This document shows positions 7,851-15,190 of a stretch of DNA of 39,452 bases, in pieces (the stretch's first letter is position 1; each line of letters begins with the position of its first letter). The stretch covers positions 1-39,452 of the forward strand of contig CASFDI010000015.1 in the NCBI GenBank assembly GCA_949293405.1, read 5' to 3'. Both the position numbers and the translations under genes were made by a program. A model generated the notes under the pieces. It ran no database searches. It saw only the letters and a program-made list of their open reading frames with translations, and was not told the DNA's origin. The DNA is from an uncultured bacterium. GTDB lineage: Bacteria > Bacillota > Clostridia > Oscillospirales > CAG-272.

Positions 7851-9059
7851 CATACAACTTCCGAGGACCGGCCTCAAAGAGAGGTAAGGATGTAAGTTTG
7901 CCGGTCAGAATACAGAATGGAGGCATGCCGGCGGTTTGCGTACCGCGATGAGTGAACAGGAATATACAGGGGAAGCAGATCCGTCTGCACAAGAAGACTC
8001 TGAACTGTTTTCTGAAGGGGACATCCCCGGCTTGTTGCCGATAAACATCCGGATTCGGGATCGGCAGTATGATCGGCAAAGAGAGACCATCCTGCTATGT
8101 CGGTTGTGAAAAGGAAAGGGCCGTCCGGATGAAACGCCGGAATGATCCAACAGGGCAATTCAACAAAGCATTGCCCGGTTTTTTGTTTATTGCGGCTCAG
8201 AGCCAACAGGGGCCGCAGGCTGACTCCGGGGACAGCGGTCCGGAATAGGCGGATCGTGTCCGGCCGGAAGGAAGCGGGCGGTATTTTTCCTGTCCGTATT
8301 TCCCGGGGGAAAAGGGAGGAGACGGGTGTATAACCGCACACATATCCCGGGGTCATTTCCGGGATCAGACGCGGCAGCGGCTGCAGTGCGGAATTCGTCG
8401 CACCTTTGGTATGGGACAGCGGTACGGAATGAGAATTTGCCTTGCTTGTTCGTCGTTTTTCCACTTTTTGCCTTGGATGATTGATAATCGACGCCACCTG
8501 TTGTTGTGTTTTTGGCTTATTTTTTATTTGAAATATTAAAAATAATAGAATTTATAAATTATACTGATTGAAATATACCTGTGAAGAATTGTTAAGATTC
8601 GCGTTAAAGGGGGCCTTCAGGGTCCTTTTTGGATTATAATAGGATAGAATACGCCATAGCAATATGTGTCGGGAAATCATTCATCGGGTAAACAAGATCT
8701 GTTTTATGATTGCATGACGAATGAGAAAAATGCACTGTATTGTTGACGGTCTGTGCGACAATCTTCTGTTGGTTCTGTGCATTGGATTCCCGGTCTCGGG
8801 CAGGGCTGTGTTCGGTTCTGACTTCACCCGGAAGAATGTATCAGAGATCCGGAGGAGTTTTTCTGAAATGCACAAACGGAAGGGGCCGCACCTGTACATC
8901 TGTTTGCCAGCACCACGGATATGCTGTGAATGTGCAGCGCACCGCAGGGAGCGTCAGGAGGGGTGCCCGGTTGTTTTTCAGCACGGAAGCGACAGACGGC
9001 CGGAGCACAGATAATTTATATCGTGATGATTGTAAAAACAGAAAAGGGGTAAACGGATT
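7851..9059. other. 1.2-kb intergenic region before the RiPP locus
   Basis: No convincing intact gene. It contains a rightward terminator (8153-8184), a 53-codon frame at 7948-8109 with no ribosome-binding site, and a sharply AT-rich stretch at 8505-8600. The latter carries TTGAAA (8528-8533) and TATAAA (8553-8558), spaced 19 bp. An imperfect hairpin with a T tail (8605-8630) and a TATAAT (8635-8640) lacking a good -35 box follow. The promoter of the STAS-led operon probably lies in 8500-8700 with a long leader, but I cannot fix it. Confidence 0.5.
8153..8184 (+). terminator. Intrinsic terminator, rightward
   Basis: GGGCAAT (8153-8159) pairs with ATTGCCC (8170-8176) across a 10-nt loop, followed by GG and six T. 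Confidence 0.65.
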
Positions 9060-9356
9060 ATGACAATCGAAAAGACCAGTGAAGGTACGGAATTAACATT
9101 GGCGCTTACCGGAAGGCTGGACACAACCACTGCGCCGCAGCTGGAAACCGAAATGAAAAGGAGTATCGCCGGCATGGAAAGTCTGATTCTGGATTTCGCC
9201 GGATTGGAATACCTGTCTTCGGCAGGACTGCGCGTGCTGCTTGCGGCGCAGAAGGTGATGAACAAGCAGGGGAAAATGGTGATCCGCCATGTGAACGAAA
9301 CCATATCCGAAGTATTTGAAATCACCGGATTTTCGGATATCCTGACGATAGAGTAA
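9060..9356 (+). CDS. STAS-domain anti-sigma factor antagonist
   Basis: 98 aa, a single STAS domain of normal length for SpoIIAA/RsbV proteins. The signature is DFAGLEYLSSAGLRVLL; Ser53/Ser54 sit where the regulatory phospho-serine lies. In this family the unphosphorylated form binds an HATPase kinase and frees that kinase's target; a PP2C phosphatase resets it. Both partners are encoded downstream (12634-14274 and 14271-14675), so a local partner-switching circuit is likely. AAGGGG lies about 11 nt before the ATG. It is the first gene of the RiPP block. Which sigma factor or other target is released is inference. Confidence 0.9.
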   Translation: MTIEKTSEGTELTLALTGRLDTTTAPQLETEMKRSIAGMESLILDFAGLEYLSSAGLRVLLAAQKVMNKQGKMVIRHVNETISEVFEITGFSDILTIE

Positions 9357-9392
9357 GGTGCGGTCCCGGAATACATACGGACGGATATTTGA

Positions 9393-10934
9393 ATGAAAAC
9401 GGCTTATTTTGGAATAGATGCTCTGGCGGACTGTCTGGAAGTGCTGCTGCGCGACGGACATGAGGTGGTCAGGATTTTCACCACGGAAGTGGACGAATAC
9501 GACCGCACGGATAGAATCTGCGCCATAGCAGACCGACAGGGAATCGCCGTGCAGAAGACGCGCGTTTCACAACAGGACATCGCCGATTTGCGCGACATCG
9601 GTGTGGAGCTTACCGTGACTGCAGGCTATCCTTGGAAAATCCCGGTGACCGATGCGTTTATGCAGGTCAATTTGCATCCGGCACTTCTTCCGGAAGGCAG
9701 AGGGCCGTGGCCCATGCCGGTCGCCATCCTGCACGGCAAAGCGTCCGGGGTAACATTGCATAAACTGACGGAAGAATTTGACAAGGGAGACATCCTTTTG
9801 CAGACAAAGATCCCGCTTGCCGAAGGGGAAACCCTTCTCACGCTCGGCGACCGGATTCAGTCCGAAGCGGCACAGTTGCTCGGGATTTTTTTACGGGATC
9901 CGGAAAAATACTGGGCAGAAGCGCGGCCGCAGGGCCACGGCGAATACTGGCCGGAGCCGGACGATTCCGCGCGCACTCTACAGGTCGGTGAGGAAGCGCG
10001 CGTGCGTGCTCTGAAACTGCGTGCGTTCGCCGGATACGGGTGCCTGGTGTACGAAAACGGCATCCCCTGGGTGACCGACGGGGATGGGCAGAAAAAAGAG
10101 CTGTATTTCCGGAAACTGTCTCTTTCCGACCGGCAGAAAACCGAGCGGATCCGGCACAGGTATGCCCCTGCACTTTCCGATTATACTTTTGCACTGCTCT
10201 GGTGCTGGCGACGGCAGATGGCGTTATCTGTCTGTATCGGAGAAGATTTTTTTGTTGTCAAGGGAGAGGGATATTACTTTTTTCCCATTGGGTCGGCCGA
10301 AAAAACGGTGTATTTCCTGAGGGAACTGCTGAAGCGTGAAAAAGTGGTTCTGCGTTTTTGCGACGAGCAGGCAAAGGCGGTGATCCTGCGGGAATTTCCT
10401 GCGTCCGCCTGTCGTCTCTGTGAAGACGACTGCGACTATGTGATCGAAAACAGACAACTGCACGATCTGCCCGGCGGGGAACTGATGCGGCGCAGAAACG
10501 ATCTTCACCATTACATCCATCTGGATCCTCCCCCTGTTGCCGAGCCGATCACACGGCAGAATCTGGCGGAGGCGGCCGCTCTCTCCGAGCGAATCCGGCT
10601 TACGGGCAGCGCAGACGGCGACGCCGAACGGGAAGCCTTCCGTCATTTTTTCGATCTCGGGCTGAAAGGGGTCCTGATACGCCGGGGAGGGGTCGTCGGA
10701 TTTGCAGTCGGCTCGGAAAAAGACGCGCACACCCTGCAGGGACATTTCAGCAAATGCACCGAACGCGTGCGCGGCGCATCGCTCTTTGCCATTCGCAGCT
10801 GTTCCGATCTGATGGCAGATCAGTATGAATATACCAATCTCGAGGACGATATGGGAAGCGCGGGGCTGAGGACCTTCAAGCGTTCCCTGAAGGCGCAGGT
10901 CGTTCCGTCCTATACGATTGAATTGAGGCAGTAA
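9393..10934 (+). CDS. Formyltransferase / DUF2156 fusion protein
   Basis: 513 aa. Residues 1-190 form a formyl-transferase N domain of the methionyl-tRNA formyltransferase type: NLHPALLPEGRG gives Asn93 and His95, and EFDKGDILL gives Asp130, the usual Asn/His/Asp catalytic set. Residues about 255-513 look like DUF2156, the GNAT-like fold of phosphatidylglycerol lysyltransferases: LSDYTFALLWCWR, DYVIENRQLHDLPGG, RRRNDLHHY, LGLKGVLIRRGGVVGFAVG and NLEDDMGSAGLRTFKRS. DUF2156 enzymes can use aminoacyl-tRNA as donor. Joining a formyl donor domain to such a fold is unusual. It sits inside a RiPP locus, so it may modify a peptide, lipid or transported molecule. The substrate is unknown. The upstream ribosome-binding site is weak. 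Confidence 0.8.
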   Translation: MKTAYFGIDALADCLEVLLRDGHEVVRIFTTEVDEYDRTDRICAIADRQGIAVQKTRVSQQDIADLRDIGVELTVTAGYPWKIPVTDAFMQVNLHPALLPEGRGPWPMPVAILHGKASGVTLHKLTEEFDKGDILLQTKIPLAEGETLLTLGDRIQSEAAQLLGIFLRDPEKYWAEARPQGHGEYWPEPDDSARTLQVGEEARVRALKLRAFAGYGCLVYENGIPWVTDGDGQKKELYFRKLSLSDRQKTERIRHRYAPALSDYTFALLWCWRRQMALSVCIGEDFFVVKGEGYYFFPIGSAEKTVYFLRELLKREKVVLRFCDEQAKAVILREFPASACRLCEDDCDYVIENRQLHDLPGGELMRRRNDLHHYIHLDPPPVAEPITRQNLAEAAALSERIRLTGSADGDAEREAFRHFFDLGLKGVLIRRGGVVGFAVGSEKDAHTLQGHFSKCTERVRGASLFAIRSCSDLMADQYEYTNLEDDMGSAGLRTFKRSLKAQVVPSYTIELRQ

Positions 10935-12620
10935 ATGAAGCAGGACACAATGTTTGTAAAAAAACTATACGGGCGATTCTTTCTGCCCGCTCTGCTCAGT
11001 TCTCTTGCGCTCGCTGTAGGCGCGGTGGCTGACAGTCTGTATGTCGGCACAAGCGTCGGCGAGAGCGGCCTGTTCGTGATCGGGGCTGCTTATCCGATCT
11101 ATATGATATTCAGTACGCTGAGTATCGGTATGGCGTCGGGCGGGGCGGTACATTTCGCCGCTGCGCTGGGGGCGGGGGAAGAAAAAAAGGCGCGTAACAT
11201 CTTTTTCAGCACCTTATTTTTTGATCTGGCGGGAATTGTTCTGCTTGTTCTGCTCGGTCTTATCCTGCGCGAACCGCTGATCCGTTTATTGGGGGCGGCG
11301 GCTGACAGCGAAACCAGTCACACCATGCGCTCCTACATGACGCTGATGCTTGCTGTATCGCCCGTCTTGTTCCTGCAGGCACCCCTGCAGTTTTTTGTTT
11401 ATTCGGACGGCAATCCCAGGCTTGCCTCTGCCGCACTGATTGCAGGAAATGTGTGCGACTGCGTGTTTGGCTTTCTCTTCATTGTGGTCCTGAAAACCGG
11501 CGTCATCGGTTCGGTCCTTTCCACGCTCTGCGGTGCAATCGTTATGGAATGCATCTGCCTTACACACTTTTGCCGCGGAAAAGGGGCGCTTCGCTTCCGC
11601 ACATGCGGCAAACCGGTCCTGCGTGTCGCGACGCGGTCCTTCTTTACCGGATTTTCCACCGGAGCGGTCTACTTTTACCAGTTTGTAACCGTCCTTGTGA
11701 TCAATCGCATTCTGCTTACTATCGGCGGTGAATGGGGGGTTGCGGTATACGATGTGGTGTTCAATCTGGGCAGTGTAGTCACCGCGGTTACCGAAGGAAC
11801 AGCCATGGCGCTGATTGCGCTTGTTTCCACTTTCTACAGTGAACGGAATGCGGCGGGGATACGCGGCAGTCTGCGCCTGGCCTGCATCTGTTGTTTTGCG
11901 CTCACCGCAGTACTGGGTGGAGGATTGGCATTAATGGCGCCGGAATGCTGTTCACTGTTCGGCATTTCGGATACTTATCTGCGTGAAGCTGCCTACGCAA
12001 TGCGGCTGTATATGGCGGGCATGGCTTTCGCTTGCCTCAACGGCGCGCTTGCCGCGTACTTTCAGAGTATCGTGGCGGAAAAGATTTCTTATCTGATCAC
12101 CGCGCTTCGTTCCTTCGCGCTGCTGCTCCTGTTTGCAGGGCTGTTTTCGATGGGCGGCTATGGCGTCTTCTGGTATTGCTTTCTTTGCGCGGAGGCTGTG
12201 TCGTTCGTTATCGCGGCGGCAGCCGCCATCCGGAGGAATGTATTCAAAGAGGACGGTGCCGCTGTCTTCTCCGAAACATTTATCGGCAAGTCTGAGGAAA
12301 TATCCGACCTGTGTGAGCGCATACAGCATTTCCTTACGGTGCAGGGGGCATCGGAAAAGAGAGGTTATTTCATTTCCCTCTCGGCAGACGAGGTGTTCCG
12401 GCTGATTGCGGCGAACGGGGACACGGTCGTTCTGCAATTCACCTTGATCTATCGGGAAGGCAGGGACTGTGTCCTGCATTTCCGGGATAACGCGAAGCAC
12501 TTCGATCTGACCCAGTTGTCCGAAGAGGATGAAATCGGTCTGAGAATCATCAAAAACAAGGCAAAAAGTTTTTACTACCGGCCGCAAGTCGGATTCAATA
12601 CGCTTACGGTCACATTCTGA
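10935..12620 (+). CDS. MATE-type transporter fused to a degenerate HATPase domain
   Basis: 561 aa; the ATG follows the previous stop directly. Residues 1-435 have about 12 hydrophobic segments with MATE/MOP character (FFLPALLSSLALAVGAVADS near the start). Residues about 450-561 resemble an RsbW/SpoIIAB-type HATPase: SADEVFRLIAANG lines up with the N-box of the separate kinase (IDELFGNIAHYA) but has Leu in place of the essential Asn. The G1 box reads RDNAKHFD (Ala for Gly), and EIGLRIIKNKAK replaces the G2 loop. ATP use may therefore be lost, leaving a binding or decoy module tied to the membrane. MATE proteins usually export drugs or lipid-linked compounds using ion gradients. Its cargo here is unknown; control by the partner-switching proteins is inference. 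Confidence 0.8.
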   Translation: MKQDTMFVKKLYGRFFLPALLSSLALAVGAVADSLYVGTSVGESGLFVIGAAYPIYMIFSTLSIGMASGGAVHFAAALGAGEEKKARNIFFSTLFFDLAGIVLLVLLGLILREPLIRLLGAAADSETSHTMRSYMTLMLAVSPVLFLQAPLQFFVYSDGNPRLASAALIAGNVCDCVFGFLFIVVLKTGVIGSVLSTLCGAIVMECICLTHFCRGKGALRFRTCGKPVLRVATRSFFTGFSTGAVYFYQFVTVLVINRILLTIGGEWGVAVYDVVFNLGSVVTAVTEGTAMALIALVSTFYSERNAAGIRGSLRLACICCFALTAVLGGGLALMAPECCSLFGISDTYLREAAYAMRLYMAGMAFACLNGALAAYFQSIVAEKISYLITALRSFALLLLFAGLFSMGGYGVFWYCFLCAEAVSFVIAAAAAIRRNVFKEDGAAVFSETFIGKSEEISDLCERIQHFLTVQGASEKRGYFISLSADEVFRLIAANGDTVVLQFTLIYREGRDCVLHFRDNAKHFDLTQLSEEDEIGLRIIKNKAKSFYYRPQVGFNTLTVTF

Positions 12621-12633
12621 AAAAGGGTGATTT

Positions 12634-14274
12634 ATGAAACAGAGAATGATTTCGCTGCGGATGAAACTGTTACTGGCCATTGCTCTGCTGGTGCTTGTGC
12701 TGAGTACTGTGGTCGTGTGTGTGAGCTATTTTACATACCGCAATACCATGAACGAGCATTACGAAACGCTTGGAGAAAATATTGCGCGGACCGCGATCTC
12801 CCTGATGGATGAGGAGCAAATGCGCATGTTCAAAAACGGTGTATTTGAGGGCGGCGAAGCGGTTATGCAGACGGCAGAGTATCGGAATGTCCTGTCTTTG
12901 CTCAAGGATATCAAAAACAGCAACGATGTGCTGTACCTCTACATGATCTATCCCACCGAACAAGGATCCTACTTTCTGTTTGATACCGACGAATCCGAGG
13001 AGTCCTGCCCGTACGGCTTCTTTATGGAATATTACGAGGGAAGTTTCGATTCCATTGTCGGGGATCTGGTGGCAGGGAACCGTGTTCCTGCCGTCATTTC
13101 GGATGAAGAATACGGTTGGATCATCAGCATCTCCTATCCGTATAAAAGCAGTGACGGCGAACTGCTCGGCTATGTCTGTGCGGATATACCGATGGACAAT
13201 GTGGTGCGGGACCGGCAGAACTACCTGCTCACCACCCTGCTGCTTCTGGCGGGCGTTACGGCGGCATTTGCCGTACTGTACTATATTCTGTTCAATTATG
13301 TTTTCGTCCGTCCCATCAAGAGAATGGCGGGTGCGGCAGCCGAATTCGTATCCGGCGGGCAGGATGGGGAATTCTCATCCTCTATCGCATCGCTGTCCGT
13401 GCGCTCGCACGATGAGTTGCGGCTGCTGTGCAACTCGATGAAAACCATGGAACAGAACATCCGGGAATATGTCAATAACCTGCGGGAAGTGACATCGGAG
13501 AAAGAGCGCATCGGCGCGGAGCTGGATGTGGCCCGGCATATTCAATCCTCCATGCTGCCCTGCATTTTCCCGGCATTTCCGGAGCGCAGGGAATTCGATA
13601 TCTACGCAACCATGACTCCGGCGAAGGAAGTGGGCGGCGATTTTTACGACTTCTTTATGGTGGACGAGCGGCATCTTGCCATTGTAATGGCAGATGTCTC
13701 AGGAAAGGGCGTGCCCGCCGCACTGTTCATGGTCATCGGAAAAACGCTGATCAAGGACCATACCACTCCCGGCAGAGATCTCGGGGAGGTATTTGGTGAG
13801 GTCAACAGACTGCTGTGCGAGAGCAACAGTGAAGGACTGTTCATCACCGCGTTTGAGGGCGTGCTGGACCTTTTCACAGGAGAATTCCGGTTCGTGAACG
13901 CCGGACACGAAATGCCGTTTATCGGACGGAAGAATGTCTTCCATCCTGAAAAAATACGGCCCGGCTTTGTTCTGGCGGGCATGGAGGAAATGCGGTACCG
14001 TTCAGGCGTACTGTACCTGGATGCAGGAGATAAGCTGTTCCAGTACACGGACGGTGTGACAGAGGCCACAGACGCGGCCAACACGCTGTACGGCATGGAG
14101 AGACTGGAAGCAACCCTTTCCGCTCACGGAGCAGATACCCCGCAACAGATCTGCGAAGCGGTCAAAGAGGATATTGACGCCTTCGTGAAGGACGCACCGC
14201 AGTTTGACGATATCACCATGCTTTGTCTGGAGTTCAAGGAAAAAATGCAGGCAGAAAAGGAGGAAGGACAATGA
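12634..14274 (+). CDS. Membrane sensor with HAMP and SpoIIE/RsbU-type PP2C phosphatase
   Basis: 546 aa. One transmembrane helix at about 10-33, an extracellular sensor domain (about 35-190), a second helix (about 195-220), HAMP (about 222-275), then a coiled-coil signalling helix ending DVARHIQSSMLP. The phosphatase follows with GGDFYDFF (about 334), ADVSGKGVPAALF (about 352), QYTDGVTEATD (about 470) and DDITMLCLEF near the end; the acidic residues that bind metal are present. It should dephosphorylate the STAS protein of 9060-9356 in response to an outside signal, shifting the HATPase partner. The stop overlaps the next start (ATGA), coupling it to the kinase. Confidence 0.92.
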   Translation: MKQRMISLRMKLLLAIALLVLVLSTVVVCVSYFTYRNTMNEHYETLGENIARTAISLMDEEQMRMFKNGVFEGGEAVMQTAEYRNVLSLLKDIKNSNDVLYLYMIYPTEQGSYFLFDTDESEESCPYGFFMEYYEGSFDSIVGDLVAGNRVPAVISDEEYGWIISISYPYKSSDGELLGYVCADIPMDNVVRDRQNYLLTTLLLLAGVTAAFAVLYYILFNYVFVRPIKRMAGAAAEFVSGGQDGEFSSSIASLSVRSHDELRLLCNSMKTMEQNIREYVNNLREVTSEKERIGAELDVARHIQSSMLPCIFPAFPERREFDIYATMTPAKEVGGDFYDFFMVDERHLAIVMADVSGKGVPAALFMVIGKTLIKDHTTPGRDLGEVFGEVNRLLCESNSEGLFITAFEGVLDLFTGEFRFVNAGHEMPFIGRKNVFHPEKIRPGFVLAGMEEMRYRSGVLYLDAGDKLFQYTDGVTEATDAANTLYGMERLEATLSAHGADTPQQICEAVKEDIDAFVKDAPQFDDITMLCLEFKEKMQAEKEEGQ

Positions 14275-14675
14275 AGGAGCTGACGGTTGACGCAACGGTG
14301 GAAAACATCGCTATAGTCACAGACTTTGTAAATGCACAGCTGGAAGACCTTGGCTGTCCGGTGAAAGTGCAGATGCAGATTGATATTGCCATTGATGAAT
14401 TATTCGGCAATATCGCGCATTACGCCTATGACCCGGATGTCGGTCCTGCTACCGTCCGTGTGGAAGTCGATGAAGAGCCGTGCGTTATCATTACCTTTAT
14501 CGACAACGGCGTGCCGTACGACCCACTCAAGCGTGCGGATCCCGACACCACGCTGTCTGCGGAAGAGCGGGAAATCGGCGGGCTTGGTGTTTACATGGTC
14601 AAAAAAAGCATGGATGATATTTCCTACGAATATCGCAACGGACAAAATATTCTGCGCATCAAAAAGCGTATCTGA
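14271..14675 (+). CDS. RsbW/SpoIIAB-like HATPase, anti-sigma kinase type
   Basis: 134 aa. The ATG at 14271 overlaps the phosphatase stop and has AAAGGAGGAAGG just upstream. N-box IDELFGNIAHYAY (Glu43, Asn47), G1 box FIDNGVPYDP (Asp78, Gly80) and G2 box IGGLGVYMVKK are intact, so ATP binding and serine kinase activity are expected. In known systems such kinases hold a sigma factor or other target until the unphosphorylated STAS protein displaces it. The neighbours supply the STAS protein, the phosphatase and, at the end of the locus, a sigma factor. That sigma factor looks ECF-like, not SigB/SigF-like, so the real target is uncertain. Confidence 0.9.
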   Translation: MKELTVDATVENIAIVTDFVNAQLEDLGCPVKVQMQIDIAIDELFGNIAHYAYDPDVGPATVRVEVDEEPCVIITFIDNGVPYDPLKRADPDTTLSAEEREIGGLGVYMVKKSMDDISYEYRNGQNILRIKKRI

Positions 14676-14701
14676 AGAGGCAGAAAAGGAGAATCAGAAA
14701 C

Positions 14702-15181
14702 ATGGAAAAGCAGATCTTCCGGGAAAAAAGTGTCGAAAGGGTATCTTCACCCGAACAGCTGAACGATTACATACGGGTATCCAATCCTTCTGTCTGGATG
14801 ACCCTGGCGGCGATTATCGTGCTGCTGGTTGGGGTTTGCGTATGGGGGATACTGGGACGGCTGGAAACCACGGTAAGCGTTGCCGCGCTTGCCGGGGACG
14901 GATCGGTCGTCTGTTATGTGAAAGAGGCAGATGCCAGGGAGATCGCCAGCGGCATGACGGTGCGCATCGGTGAGAACCAGTTCACAGTACAGACTATCTC
15001 CGCATCCCCTGTCACGGTCGCACAGGGCGGGCCGTTCAGCGACTACCTTCTGCATGTGGGCGGCCTGCAGGTTGGCGAGTGGGTATACGAGGTTGTTCTG
15101 GACGGGAATCTGGCGGACGGCGTGTATGCCGCGGAGATTGTGGTGGACAGTGTCTCGCCTATGTCGTTTGTCCTGAATTGA
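14702..15181 (+). CDS. Short NHLM-type HlyD-like secretion adaptor
   Basis: 159 aa. The N-terminus (VERVSSPEQLNDYIRVSNPS) and the one transmembrane helix that follows (about 37-58) match the start of HlyD-like adaptors from Nif11/NHLP-type peptide export loci. The rest is a small beta-rich domain. The long coiled-coil hairpin and lipoyl parts of full-length HlyD proteins (usually more than 400 aa) are missing, and the ends flow together without a break, so this is a reduced form, not a frameshift. A short adaptor makes sense in a one-membrane cell with no outer-membrane channel to reach. It lies just before the exporter genes with a strong ribosome-binding context (AAAAGGAG). Confidence 0.75.
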   Translation: MEKQIFREKSVERVSSPEQLNDYIRVSNPSVWMTLAAIIVLLVGVCVWGILGRLETTVSVAALAGDGSVVCYVKEADAREIASGMTVRIGENQFTVQTISASPVTVAQGGPFSDYLLHVGGLQVGEWVYEVVLDGNLADGVYAAEIVVDSVSPMSFVLN

Positions 15182-15190
15182 GGCGCGCCG

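Noticed and set aside
7948-8109. A 53-codon plus-strand frame (MSEQEYTGEADPSAQEDS...) followed by a terminator
   Set aside because: Composition is protein-like and a terminator lies 44 nt after it, but there is no ribosome-binding site and a small hairpin sits right before the ATG; not enough to call a gene.
7874-8497. A 207-codon minus-strand frame
   Set aside because: No ribosome-binding site, composition rich in Pro/Ser/Arg without a recognisable motif, and it spans a plus-strand terminator; looks like a chance frame in GC-rich DNA.
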